The notes below the pieces were generated by a model. It did not search any database. It had not been told where the DNA came from and saw only the letters and a list, made by a program, of their open reading frames with translations. From assembly GCA_040285825.1 (NCBI GenBank), contig JAUPSS010000002.1, positions 3,038,001-3,102,000 of the forward strand: 64,000 nt of DNA, in the 5' to 3' direction. Shown here in pieces: positions 1 through 10,911 of this stretch (position 1 is its first letter; each line of letters begins with the position of its first letter). The stretch comes from Eukaryota sp. TZLM1-RC. Lineage: Eukaryota > Metamonada: BaSk clade. Made by a program: the position numbers and the translations under genes.

Positions 1-2075
1 GCAGTGAGACTAATTCTGCACTGAGACTAATTTTGTCTCGGCCTTATTTCCTTTGACCACCAGACAAACAACATCTTTATCAATAAAAAACACTCAATCT
101 ATTCTAAAATATAACATTCATCCTCTTCTTCATCCTTCAGCTTAGTAATCTCCTGTTGTGTTATGAAATCTTTGGTTACTTGAATTTCCTCCTCTGAATT
201 ATCGTCGAATCCCTGTACTTCAGTGAAATCATCGTCGTCACTCACATCTTCCCAGATATCTTCCTAACAACCGGGAGGCTTTTCTCCTTTGAAGTTTGCA
301 TTGTATTTGGAAATAATTGCTTGAAGTTGGGGACTCAGATATTTAACACTCCATTCACCAACATCGTCCAAACCCAATCCACAGCGCATCATCGCTACTC
401 TGGCGTAAGAATGCCATTCTCATTCCTCTTGGAGTTGATTTCAGCCACCACTTCCTTGGCTAAGTTCAAAAAGTACCTTTTTCCTGGATTGAGAAGTTTT
501 CCAGATGCACTATACTCATTGTTTTGTATCATCTCTACCTTTTTCCGATCCCATGGCTTTGTCCACGCTCTTTTGATCATTGCAATGATGAATGTATCAC
601 AGGGTTGCACTAAATGAGTTGAGTTTGGGGGCAAAAAGCAAACAGTAGCATGTAAACGTGTCAGAGCATTCTTCACTCTGGCTGTGAGCTTGTGACTTGG
701 AACGTTGTCGCAGAAAAATATTTGCTTTTTGTTTACCATTCTGCAGTTAACTCTTCTTTCTTCTAAATACTCGGCAAATTTTTGAGAAGTCATAAAGTCT
801 TTTTTTGCCGTTCGATAAGCCACTTGAGGATCACTGTCTTGTAGATTGCGGATGGGATAGCTTTCTGACTGATTTTGAAATATAAGAAATGGCACATCAA
901 TACGAGCATTTGGACCGCCAGTGAGCTTCACCACTAATGTCATTCCCTGGGAACCACTGACGACATCAGTGTATCTTACTTCCTCATCATCAATAAATCC
1001 CAATGTCTTATTGTTATCCATATTGATACGGAAATGAGTCTCATCGAAATTGCAAATTTGACTGTGATCAATCCCTCGATCTTGAAACATTCTTGCGACA
1101 TTGCCTAAGTGAAAAGCCACCGCTCTTTCAATTTCTTCCTGTTTAACAGCGCCAACGGAAAGTTTACCTGTTTGAGTACGAGGAACAATATTAAATCGGG
1201 CCATAAATTGTTGAATCCATTTGAACTGAATTCGGTCCATAAGCATCTTACCTGATTTATCTTGAGGATCGATCCATTCTGGTCTAAAAATTGGATGATT
1301 CCCAGTTCTTAAAACGTGTTTAGCGATATCTCCCAGAATACTGGTGTCTATCTTACATCCTATCTTCTTCATCACGAGAAACTCCTCCAGCAGTTCTTTG
1401 TGTACCCATTCTACCCATTCAGCTCTCTTTCTACCTCTTCCGCTCCTGGCTTTTAAAAGAATTTTCTTCACTGTACTGTTTTGTACACGTTCTAGGGACA
1501 ATTTGTCCTTTTCCAACCTCCTATAAAACTGATGGCGTTTTTTCCACCAGTCTGATGCCTTTTGGATGTTGGCGTTTGAAGACGATCTGAAGTGCTCGGG
1601 AAACTGTATGACAGTGGCAGCTTTCAACCCCTTTTCGGTGTTTTGTTCTTGTACCCATCTTTCCATCCACTCAAGAACCACTTTACGAGTTTGTTTGGTG
1701 GAAACTTGTTGAATTCGTCTTTTAGTTCCTGCAGTGGGAGACAACACAGCGTTTTCATCATGGTGTTGTATTTCAGGAAGTGGTAAGACGATAGGAGTGG
1801 AGGTATCTACTTCTGCAGAAGGAAGGAGGTGTAGTGTGAGCCGTGCTAGAGCGTTGAGCCCGTGCAAAAGATTGTACGAGAGGAGAACCCGAGAAAAGAC
1901 CGTTCATTAGATGAATAACAAATGATTGGTACAAAATTTTATAAGTTTTTGAAAAAAGTACTGGAAAAATGTTTATGAAACTCAGGACAAAATTAGTCTC
2001 ACAAAGACGATTTTGAATGGTCATTGGACAAAATTAGTCTCACTCAGACTAATTTGGCGGTGAGACTAATTACTG
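1..2075 (-). mobile_element. Tigger/pogo-like DNA transposon
   Basis: The left edge and 2010-2075 carry matching inverted terminal sequence built from the repeated word GAGACTAATT; the 14-mer AGACTAATTTTGTC sits about 30-40 bp inside both ends in opposite orientation. The single large coding region between them is a DDE transposase on the minus strand. The left terminus is probably cut by the window edge, so the target duplication cannot be read. The terminal repeats are internally palindromic, which resembles multiple transposase-binding sites. Assignment to the pogo/Tigger group is inferred from the transposase. Confidence 0.8.
99..1867 (-). pseudogene. Tigger/pogo-like DDE transposase, frameshifted at its C terminus
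   Basis: The main reading frame (395-1867, about 490 codons) shows an N-terminal helix-turn-helix/CENP-B-like region around a NIQKASDWW motif, then DDE_1 catalytic motifs: NFDETHF, FFCDNVPSHK and LPPNSTHLVQPCD, giving the three acidic residues expected of the family. It stops at 395-397. A convincing continuation lies in another frame: VAMMRCGLGLDDVGEW, followed by an acidic tail down to about 99, with one in-frame TAG near 264. So this copy has one frameshift and one nonsense codon. No ATG opens the frame at 1867, so the true start may lie in a short upstream exon or be lost. It acts in the nucleus by cut-and-paste when intact; this copy is probably dead. Confidence 0.82.
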
Positions 2076-3015
2076 CCAACAGTGTAGTTGTTAACTGTTG
2101 GGTTGATGTTGCGAATTTGAAATAGTGAACCCTAGTTGCAAATCACCGAGCTCGGTCAAAAAAGCTTGGCACCCAGTAACTTAGCATTGGTCTAAAATAA
2201 CCTTGATTTACTGTAAAGACTAACAATTGTTTTTCAATTTCTGTTTATAGTTGTATTTTGTTTGAATAAATGTTGATTGTAACTTCTGAATTAATTCTGA
2301 AAATTCGTCAATTAGAACGGATAAGTGTTGCTGATTATGGGTATTCATCAAAGTATATTTTTGAGTCATTACTCCATCTGATTGAGATCAAAACATAACT
2401 TTATAGAAAATGACTAAAATACGTAAGAGAGATGTTCAGGCCAATATAGGCAAAAATAAATGTAACATGATGTGATCAAAAAATCAAAAATCTCCACAAC
2501 GCATTTACTTGTTCAAACTATGTTTGCCTAGAGAACAAGTGATTTATTGAATCTTTCAAATTACTTGTACCTACGTAGTGATTTTGGTCAACCACAGTTC
2601 TTCCAGTCTCGTAATAGCGGTTGAATTGATTGTTTTAGTTTAACTTTGTGAAGAATAAAGATAAGGTTTTAAGACTGATGACACGAAATTGAGGAGTTAA
2701 AGACAAAGCGCGTGTAAATTAAAAAAATGGTAAATTTTCAGGTATTACGTTATGGAATTTTGACAATGTAGTAACAGACAGAAGTTAGTAAAGCTTATGA
2801 ATTCATTTTAAAACCATTGCAGCAGCGAGTTGCGCACCAAAAAGCAAGTACTTACGTTAGTAAAAACTTTTGCACCTAGCCACCAGAACTCAATTTCAAC
2901 AACACGAAGACACTAGAAAAGAAAATGGAAGTGGTGAGGGAGAAATTGAAATTGAATTGAGTGAGACGCGTACCTTTTTCATATTACCTTTTATTAATAT
3001 AATAAGAACCCTTAT
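2076..3015. other. No recognisable gene
   Basis: AT-rich DNA without a convincing coding frame, terminal repeat or RNA gene. It probably contains old LINE 5' sequence because a LINE C terminus follows directly, but nothing in this stretch itself supports that. Confidence 0.4.
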
Positions 3016-3330
3016 TTGAAGTTTTCGTTTGTACCTTTTGCCTTCTCGATTTTTGGCAACATTGGACAGTCTGCCTTGAATTTTCTCAATGATTTTGATA
3101 TTTTATGTCGTTTAAGAGGTAAGAATTTTACAGGGAATTTATGGAAGAATCGTATCATTTTTGCTTTGTTTAGAAATGTTCCCAAGTACTTAAATTTAAT
3201 GATGTCAAAGCTGTATAAGGATTCATCAAAAGTTGGCGTGGAGAATTTTGTTTCTTATGTGTTTTAGGTTGATTTGTTTTGTTTTGTTTTTTCGTAATAA
3301 ACAAAATAGTTTCAAATAATTTATAATATA
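3016..3330 (+). pseudogene. LINE remnant: extreme C terminus of the RLE-type LINE protein
   Basis: The frame 3016-3267 aligns by eye with the C terminus of the LINE at 29270-32235: both share a hydrophobic F-x-F-S-I/F-x-G segment, a basic stretch, then a W-x-N/S-R-I-x-F motif. Here this reads LWKNRIIFALFRNVPKYLN against LWRSRIQFSIINRLPRFFN in the longer element. Only the last 80 or so residues survive, as expected for a 5'-truncated insertion. A T-rich 3' tail follows the stop. A sister copy of this subfamily lies inverted at 19440-19700. Confidence 0.7.
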
Positions 3331-4529
3331 TACGGTGCCATAAATGCCAAACGCCTTACGCCTGTGGCATGGTCAAAAATTAATCATGGTATAACACCCG
3401 GCTAAAAACACATTCTAAAAGTCGATTGAAGTGCAAGTCGATTGTCAATAGGATCTTTGGTAGAGCAAATTTCAAGGTTTCTGCACCTTACTCCTTCTTT
3501 TTTTCATTTCTCCTCTACCGCAGAAGAATTTGTTATTCAACATGGAACTACCCATGGTAAAAAATTGAACAATTTGTTTAGAAATCAACTTATATACACT
3601 ATTTCTTGTTGTAGATCTTTTGGTTTGTGCATTTTCACTAGTATGTTTACGTTTGTGTTTTTCAAATGAGACAACTTCCTTTACTCAAAGGTAATATTTA
3701 CTGATGATAATTAAATTATTTGTGTTTTATATCATTCGCATTTCAGCCTTCACAGTTTTATGTTCACCTTTTATAGAAAATAACTTGACTTTGTTGCAAC
3801 GTTCTATTTTTCAAAATTGATAATGACATTTTGAGCATTGAGTTTGAATTAATAATAAGAACCGTCATGGATATTGCGGCAAAATAGTCTTCCAAAAGGC
3901 AACGACCACCATGATGTAACTGATTTTGGTGACTTCAAGTAGTACGAATGGGCTTTTTTAAATAGTTCGAATGTTGTTTCACTCTTGGTGGTGTTAAACA
4001 GCGGTGTTTGACGAAAATTGGGAAATTAGCTATACTATACTACACTTTCTTCCATTAACTCTACAATACTCTAAAATTCATGAGCAACGATGAAAAAAGT
4101 GAAATGTTTCAAATAAGTGGCATCGTCATAATTGAAGATTAGATATAACGAAGTGTATGTTTTTTAATAAATTTTGTCATTGTAACAATCTGTTTCATCA
4201 AATTGATCTATTTGAATAAACTATACAACAAACTGAAAATCCTAAATCTTCGTATCCTAAAACAACCAAACATAATTGACTGGAAGTTTTCCTCTCCTTA
4301 AACAGACCAACATATAACAAAGCAGAAAATAATGAGGGATCAAGACCATCAACAATTTAAATAACTATTCTGTTTTTGTCAAATAACCTTATCAAAAACT
4401 CCGCTTGTACATTGTTTAAGATAGATTTATTCCTGGAACAGACACATTTTACAACTCAATAAAAAACCTTAGCTTATGCTTTTAAAAACTCAACCCCATC
4501 AACTGAATGACGGCAGATTTTCGCTATTC

Positions 4530-4840
4530 ACATGGATATCAATTCATTTGTTATAAAATTCCGTTATCTTATTCAAAATGGAGTTAATGAAACGAAAAGG
4601 GTTTCTAATAACGAAAATACAATTCTGTTATTCCAAATCAAAGAATTGAATGTACGACAACATTTCCTCAAAATTTTTGCTAAATTATTACAACAATTGA
4701 ACCCTTCAGTGCCAATCGTACCAAAAATTGACATGGCAATTGGGAAAATTTCATGTTTCTGCCTCTTGCTCCATTTGGACGTTGTAAAAGGCCTTCGTAC
4801 CTTGATTTCTTGAAATAAAACAGTGTGTGTACACTGCTTT
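4530..4840 (-). pseudogene. LINE remnant inside the duplicated unit
   Basis: Read on the minus strand, this region encodes a peptide with IFGTIGTEGFN and LIWNNRIVFSLL, matching the terminal motifs of the RLE LINE proteins elsewhere in the window. It is 5'-truncated to about 100 codons. The same remnant occurs in the second unit at about 43575-43880, so this insertion predates the duplication. Confidence 0.65.
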
Positions 4841-4877
4841 GTACTTTCAACAAATTCATTTAAGAACAAAAAAATAA

Positions 4878-7009
4878 GGGTCAGGGACACACCTACCCAC
4901 TTTTTTGAAAAGTGAAACACAACTACCCACTGCTGAATTTTTTGGTACTTCTGTACCCAATTGTTTTAAAAAAACTTATCCATCCCGATTTGTTTGATGA
5001 TGTAATCAAGTTTGTGTTTCTTAATTACTTGGTACGTTCACCAAACTCATCTCAAACATCAAATAAACCGTTTATGGACATGTTGAGCATACGATAAACC
5101 TCCCTAATCTCTATTGATCTTCAACTAAGTCTTCCAATGCAGAAGATTCTTCCGATTCACTCCAATCTGAATTATCGCTGCTGCCTTCTACACCAAACTG
5201 CTGGCGGACGAGTGTGAGTTCTGGAACTTCACTGTCTGGTATCTCTCCTCCATCTCTTTGTTTCTTCTTTCTCTGCCCTTCTCCAGCTCGGAACCGTTGT
5301 TGACGTGGTCTTCCTCTTTGCTTTACAACTTGTGGTGCTTGAGTTTCTGTCTCTTTTAGTTCATAATTCTCTCTCAAATAATAAAGGTACACTGCACTCA
5401 CTATGTTTTTGTCCATATATTAAAGTGCTGTCACCGCATGAACGCAAGGGTATCCATATTGGTCCCAAAATCCACATGAACAACATTGTTTGCTCAAATC
5501 AACCAACCATGATTTTTCATGCTGTGTAACCTTCAACACTGAACCTTCCCCTCCCCTGGAAATTTTCACAACTTCTAAACTGCGAGCTTCAACAACAGTG
5601 CTCTTTAACTTTGCCCACAATGATTTGCAAACAATGGATGTTGTGTTCATCGCTTCAGTTCTTCTTTCCTCAAATTATTTTGTCAGTTTCAAGTAAATTT
5701 CGTTGATCATACTAACAAGAGGCATATTTCTTGCTCCAAGAAGCCAAGCATTCAAGATTTCAACTACATTGAACGTCAAATGTCCGTAACGGAGTTCTTC
5801 GAAATAACAGGTTGCCCAATGATGTTTTCCAGCCTTTATCAGTTTTTCATACACTGGTTTTGATTGACAACGGATTTCATTCATTATGAGATCAAATTCG
5901 TCAGTTGTTGTAGCTCTAGCTGCACTCCAAATAAATCCTCTGAACCTCGCCCCCATATATTTGGTCAAATGGCGAACACAAAAAGCGTGTTTGGCAGTAA
6001 CAATAACAGTAGCAACCGCATCGCAAAGTCCTTTTTCTCTGTCGGAAACAATGGTGTTAATATCTGAACCATATGCATCACGAAAACGTTGACAAAACCA
6101 GGTCCAGTTGTCTTTGTTTTCGGTCGACACAACTGCAAAGGCCTGTGGAAACAAATGGCCCTCTGCATCAATGGACGTGGATGTCAACAACACTTGTTTA
6201 TGTTTGGTTTTCAAGTGCGTCCCATCCAGAAGAACCATTGAACGACAAAATGCAAATCCCTTGATTGTACCTTGCAGCGCTATGAAGAGTCGTCTAAAGG
6301 TGTCAGTTGTATCCTTTTCAAGATCAATAACACTTCCGGGGTTTCTTTGACTTAAAAGTTCCAAGTAGTGGTCAAGTTTTTTGTAGCTTGATTCTTCAGT
6401 TCCATAAAGACTGGTTTTAATCGTGTTCCGTACCCGCTTAACTGTGTGATTGGGAAGTATAAATCCAGCCGCTGTGTTTAATTGCACTTTCAAATGCTTG
6501 GAGCTGATGGCAGAATGCTTTTGGATTTTTGTACGAATGGATGTCAAAGAGGCAAGGTAATTTGTGAAAGGAGGAAGAATCTTGTAGGAAGAAGTTAAAT
6601 TACCATCACAGGAATGAGCTTTATACCGCTTAACCTCATAAAGAGTTGTTGTAGAAGCGAATTTAGGTCGTTTAACACAGCATTCAAACGTACATCTTTT
6701 ATTTTTGCAACGAGCATAAATTCTTGTATGTTCAGACTTTTTGTAGACACAATAGGCACTGCTCTGGACACAGTCTAGCCGAATCAGTTCCTTTATGATT
6801 TCTATCGAAGTCAGGGAACCGATTTTCAAGAGATAATCGGTGTCGTTATGTTTGAGAGTTATAGTTGATTCAGCGACAACGGAAGAGGTTGTTGTCATGT
6901 CCAATCTGCAAAGAAGTCCTATCAATAACAAAGTGGGTAGATGTGTTTACTTTGTGGTGGGTAGACGTGTTCCACTTTTTGCAAAAATGGGTAGATGTGT
7001 ACTTTTCCC
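4878..7009 (-). mobile_element. MULE (Mutator-like) transposon with 9-bp target duplication
   Basis: The element is bounded by AAAAAATAA at 4869-4877 and again at 7010-7018, a 9-bp direct duplication typical of MULEs. The termini begin GGGTCAGGG and end TTTTCCC. Subterminal regions on both sides carry inverted copies of an ACAC-x-x-CTACCCAC word about 25-30 bp apart (two at the left, three at the right). The corresponding uninterrupted sequence exists at about 43901-43920, a natural empty site. The coding region is on the minus strand. Length is 2132 bp. Confidence 0.9.
5111..6898 (-). pseudogene. MULE transposase with SWIM zinc finger, two in-frame stops
   Basis: Three open segments lie in one reading frame, divided by TAA codons just after 5675 and just after 5420. 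Segment one (from the ATG at 6898) has an N-terminal Cys/His-rich domain, then the MULE catalytic core with LLDGTHLKTKHKQV and TIVSDREKGL (first two acidic residues) and CVRHLTKYMGARFRG downstream. Segment two contains the SWIM finger CCSCGFWDQYGYPCVHAV (CxC...CxH). Segment three is a basic then acidic tail with GRPRQQR, a possible nuclear-localisation or AT-hook-like motif. No frameshift is needed, so only two codon changes separate it from a complete protein of nearly 600 residues. Both stops sit where Gln (CAA) would fit, consistent with C-to-T mutation. Confidence 0.85.
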
Positions 7010-7786
7010 AAAAAATAATAAGTCCAAAAGAGCCATGTAAGGAGAGACAATTCATTGTTTAACGATAGCTGCTCCAGAAACAGAATAGTTAAGGCCAAAA
7101 CAAAATTGACTGAATTGAGAGTCTTTCAAAACCAAATGTTTCTAAACTTTAACACTTCACTAACCACACTCAAAACTGCTGGAACTTAACAATAATGTAA
7201 GAAAACAGTGAAATTCACCGAATTATTACAGGTTGCTTTGTGAAATGGTTTATGGTCATTCCAGGAAGTCTTTGCTTACGAAATTTCAAATCGCATTTTA
7301 AAATGAATTCCTAAAATCTATTGAATGCAGATTATTGATCTTCTTTTAAGATTTCCACTTAATGCCCTCCCTCTTTCGGTATTGAGGTTCTTACTGCTGC
7401 TTACACTTGATCTTTCCTGTCGTTTACTGCACTCAGTAGTCACTAACGTTGGCATCTTTGTTGCTTCTTGATGGATGCCACTCCTTCATTGCGGATCTCC
7501 CCTCATGGACTCTATTTTTAAAGTCTGCTCTACTCCCATCGTCCCGAATTTGCTATTTGGGATGAGATGACTGGATACAGTCCCCGAATCAACTCTCTAC
7601 ACTTCCTTCTGTTGTCATTCGTCCATCAGTGCTCTGAACAATCAAGTATCCTTTTCTGATGAAGATTCTTCACGATCTCTCCTTGTCTGATCCCTCTGTT
7701 ACCTTTGATCTTTGTATGGTGATCAATTTAAAATTGCCGACCTCGACTTGCCTAACACTTGGATCGGCACGTTTTCTCCATCGCTA

Positions 7787-7797
7787 GGACTCGAATC
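7787..7797 (-). promoter_or_regulatory. Possible tRNA-like pol III B box
   Basis: On the minus strand this reads GATTCGAGTCC, one base off the eukaryotic B-box consensus GGTTCGANNCC. The second unit has GGTTCGAGTCC at 45882-45892, a perfect match. No convincing A box or tRNA cloverleaf surrounds it, so a tRNA-derived SINE relic is possible but unproven. Confidence 0.25.
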
Positions 7798-7932
7798 CTC
7801 AACCAGAGGTTTGTACCTTCTGACAGATACACAGCTAAAATTGAATTTTACTTTTAATTTTATTCAAAATACTGAATTTATCGCTTTACTACTGATTCAT
7901 CAACTTCACCAATGTCAAAACTTTGAGGCCCA

Positions 7933-8214
7933 GTTGATTCTGATGGTAAAGTTATTAGTGGATGTGCTAATGATGAGCCTCTTATCACCCTTGTTAAATT
8001 TAATGTTGATTTTGGTGATGTTCTTCTTGTTGTTTGTCAATCTCAATCTATTGTTGCTACTGATTCTGTTATTGATTTAGAAACTGTTCTTGTTCGTGAT
8101 TCAACTGCTACTGATAGTCACTTTGAATTAATACATTTAGAGTCTCTACCAAATATCGAGAGTAATTCTCCTTATTTAGAGTCTCTATTCATAAATGCAC
8201 AAACGACTAAGTAA
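7933..8214 (+). pseudogene. Degenerate reading frame conserved in both duplicated units
   Basis: A frame of about 93 codons begins VDSDGKVISGC and ends SLFINAQTTK before TAA. The other unit holds the same peptide at 46034-46312 with substitutions and one internal stop. Many differences fall at third positions, suggesting ancestral coding. I do not recognise a family. One base indel separates the first part of the frame in this copy. Confidence 0.35.
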
Positions 8215-8316
8215 TCATCAATCATTCAGTTTTTAACTGTTTGAGGTTGATTACGGTCAAGAGAGATCTGATTATGTGTGTCTGTATAGTCTACATGTTT
8301 TTAGATTTGTGCATGT

Positions 8317-8710
8317 TTTACTCTCAAATGTAGTTTTCTTTTACCTTTTCTTGAACATCTCTAGATACAGTTTTTATAAAAACTAAAAGAAAACTAAAAG
8401 ATATTGTTGTGAATAAGTGAGTAAAGTTTACCAGACTTCTCACAAAGCTGGTTGTCTTAATAATTTCCACAAACTTCTTCTAACCCATGTATCAGCTGAC
8501 CAGCAAGTAGTCTTATGTAATGGGTTTTACCGTTCCGCTTGATGTGAGAATAGCTACGGAATTGCGGCCTTGTAATCCCCATCAATAGTTCGGGTTACAA
8601 TCATCATCAAATCAGTGATACGTTTAATCTTTCGCTGATGTACTATTTTCAGAAACACTCACTGAGAATCAACGAGTTTAGTTCCGCGAATTCACCTGTA
8701 ACTTTACCTA
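8317..8710. other. No recognisable gene; target region of the LTR element
   Basis: AT-rich stretch ending in the 4-bp target duplication TCTT (8711-8714). Read on the minus strand it should be the continuation of the degenerate frame at 15320-15948 before the LTR element was inserted, but no clear coding survives here. Confidence 0.4.
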
Positions 8711-8714
8711 TCTT

Positions 8715-8796
8715 TGATGCCGTAGGTTGGAAAAGTGGGTTAAGATTAAACTGATTTATTTTCTATTCATATCATAAAAGCCTAAGGGCGCCAACA
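8715..8796 (-). repeat. 82-bp LTR (3' LTR of the minus-strand element)
   Basis: This 82-bp sequence starts TGATGCCGTAGG and ends GGGCGCCAACA on the plus strand and is repeated at 15235-15316 with only a few differences. Both ends obey the TG...CA rule. The flanks carry the same TCTT on either side (8711-8714 and 15317-15320). On the minus strand a TATA-like motif (CTTTTATAAT in the other copy) lies near the middle. At 82 bp it is far shorter than normal LTRs. Confidence 0.85.
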
Positions 8797-8904
8797 CTGC
8801 TTCTTCCCTATTTCAAAATAAATCAGCTTATATGAATATGAACTAAACTATAAACAAATAACTAACTAACTATAAATAATCTATATATAATCTAAGAATT
8901 AGCG

Positions 8905-9578
8905 TCACTTCCTAATTCTATTACTACTTCTAGGCCTCTTGTAAGATGTAGAGTTATGTGAGGTACTTTTACGTTGACTTGTAGTACGTTTTCCTATTTC
9001 CTTGTTATTCTTACTGAACAACTTATAAGCTTCTGAATGTTTTACTGAATGGAGAGGCTCTTCAGTTGTCTCGCCGCCAAACCATTGAACAGTACAGAAA
9101 CTACCTGAGTCAGAACTATATTCTGAGAGGATTTTCTTTATAACGTGTTTTTCCATATCGCCTGCTGCGACGGCTTTGAGGAACTCTATGTCCTGTGGAT
9201 TTTCAGCGTTATAGATTTTGCAATCTTTCTTAGCAGTCTTTAATTCGGTGCCAGTGGTAAGATTCTTCAATAATAAAGCAGAGTTGGAAGGATGATCTAT
9301 TACCAAAAAGGGTCCGTTCCAAGATCCATGCAGTTTATTATTTTGTTTGGTTTTACGGAGGACATAGTCACCAATTTACAAACTATAAAACGCGAATTAG
9401 GCTCTACTGAAATCGTCTGGGCATTAACTCCATCTTTACCGCTAGAGTCTCCAGTTAACCTGGGTTCCTTGCCGTCAGGATATATAGCTAAGACAATAGG
9501 AGAGCTGAATTTATAATTAGATTCAACTGCATAGCCCATTTCAATCAGTTCGTCAAATATTTTGTTTGCTATTTCCAT
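8905..9578 (-). pseudogene. Remnant pol: RT start joined to integrase C-terminal tail
   Basis: The upstream piece (9578-9300) resembles the first strand of a Ty3-like reverse transcriptase: a DELIEMGY segment followed by FSSPIVLAIYPDGKEPRL. The following piece (9306-8905) has a chromodomain-like or integrase-tail segment (FCTVQWFGGETTEEPL) and a basic C terminus. The same kind of tail occurs in the second integrase at 58097-58596 (TATILWSDGTTTKQPV). The catalytic RT, RNase H and DDE motifs are absent, and the frames overlap out of register, so this is a deletion product. Confidence 0.65.
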
Positions 9579-9741
9579 TTTGCTGGGATTTAACCGTCTA
9601 GTGGGTTTATGTACTATAGCATTCTCATCTCTAAAGGGGATTGTTAGAGGATTACAATCGATTCCTTTTCTGTTTGGAGTTTCACTAAAAACATCGCTGA
9701 AAATTCCTGGTAGACTCGTTAATTTTAATTTATTGTTATCA

Positions 9742-10911
9742 TCATCTATTTTTTCTCACTCTAATTAATTGCTCCTCAAGATCACAGGGACTCAATGATT
9801 GGTTATCTAAGTTCCCAATCGAATGTTGAGCGATTCTAGAGTCCAATTCTGATTCTGTATTTGACAAAGTGCGGTGTTCTTTGTCTAATATAATGAAAAG
9901 ACCATGATCCGTCTGAAGCCCAAGTGTTTTTAACATGTCTATCCCTATTAATAATTTGTTCGAACCCGGGATTATGGGAGGAGTATGTCTATAATGTACC
10001 TGGTGCGCAATGCTTCCTACGTTGAACGACAAAATACCATTTGCACTCCCTAGCGATTTACTTGATACGTTATTGGCTGGTAAGAACTCAATTGTATCAT
10101 TTCTATCGATTGACATGTTGCATTTGTTAGCCAAATCTTCTGTTATAACCGAACAAAACGCTGCCGAATCAATAGTCGCAATCATTTTTATATTATTTAT
10201 TAAAATCTCCAATCTTAGAAATGGAGAACGCTGGGATCTGTTGTGGTTCTCACTAACCGTAGAATTTATACCAAAAATACTATTGATATCTGAGCTGGGT
10301 TTGTGGAATTGTAGAGGATTAAGTAAGAATTGTTGAGCTGTTGGGGAGTTGTTGACTGGGTTTCCAAAATCGGCAATTGATTGATTGTGATTGATTGCAT
10401 TGATTTGTTTCCGATTGGGAAAGTTACTTGTGTTTCTGACCCTGTTGCTGAAACGGTCGATCCGTCTGTGAGAGGTCATGCTCGAACTAGCTGACTCGTT
10501 CTCAGAAGGGGATGATGTTAATGATGTTTTTTCTTGTGTATTAATGTAATAAATAGGTCTATACTGACCTCTGCCTTTATGTCCTCTGAAATGGCCACCT
10601 CGGCCCCTACCTCTAAACCTAACTACACGTCTACCTCGGCCACCTCGGCCCCTAACTACACTGCTACTTCTGGCAGGCTGATCAGCCTCGCCGATCTTAA
10701 ATCTTAATTCCTTAGGTACCTTACTCCTGGTACAACGGGGATCTTTATATTCAAAAACCGTGTGGCCAATAGGGTTGTTTCCTTCGGTGACGTTGCAGAA
10801 TGTACAAAACTTAGATTCATCCCGTTCATGTCTTTCTGGGACATATTTGTTTTGGGGAGTTCCTTTGGATCCGCCTCCCGATATCTTTTTATTGAATGAG
10901 CAAAAAACCAT
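9742..10911 (-). pseudogene. Gag C terminus and retropepsin-like protease of the LTR element
   Basis: The frame (about 389 codons) has a Cys/His cluster CTFCNVTEGNN...H...C near residue 36, an RG-rich basic stretch (residues about 85-115, nucleic-acid binding), a Ser/Asn-rich linker, and an aspartic-protease domain around residues 240-340. The active site reads ATIDSAAFCSVI, with D-S-A in place of the usual D-T/S-G, and LLIGIDMLKTLG forms the flap-distal hydrophobic motif. The frame is open to its end but its N terminus was cut by the hAT insertion, so it has no start of its own. It processed the polyprotein when the element was alive. Confidence 0.68.

Larger units (their letters stand above)
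3672..8316 (+). repeat. Duplicated 2.5-kb unit, copy 1 (interrupted by a MULE)
   Basis: From 3672 to 8316 the sequence matches 42731-46420 in the same orientation, except for two insertions: the MULE 4878-7009 here and the LINE 44075-45239 in the other copy. Subtracting each insertion and its target duplication leaves about 2.5 kb in both copies, confirming a single ancestral unit. The unit contains an old LINE C-terminal remnant (4530-4840), a tRNA-like B box (7787-7797) and a degenerate reading frame (7933-8214). Whether it is a segmental duplication or two copies of an unknown repeat family cannot be told from two copies; no terminal repeats were seen at its ends. Confidence 0.88.

Noticed and set aside
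1773-2024. Minus-strand 83-codon ORF as N-terminal exon of the first Tigger transposase
   Set aside because: It overlaps the transposase in another frame and contains terminal-repeat sequence; no splice pair was convincing.
5420-5675. Ciliate-like genetic code with TAA/TAG read as Gln
   Set aside because: Several in-frame TAA/TAG would fit Gln, but Argonaute, kinase and methyltransferase end at TAA/TAG exactly where the families end, and the affected ORFs are mostly decaying elements. Decay by C-to-T change explains them.
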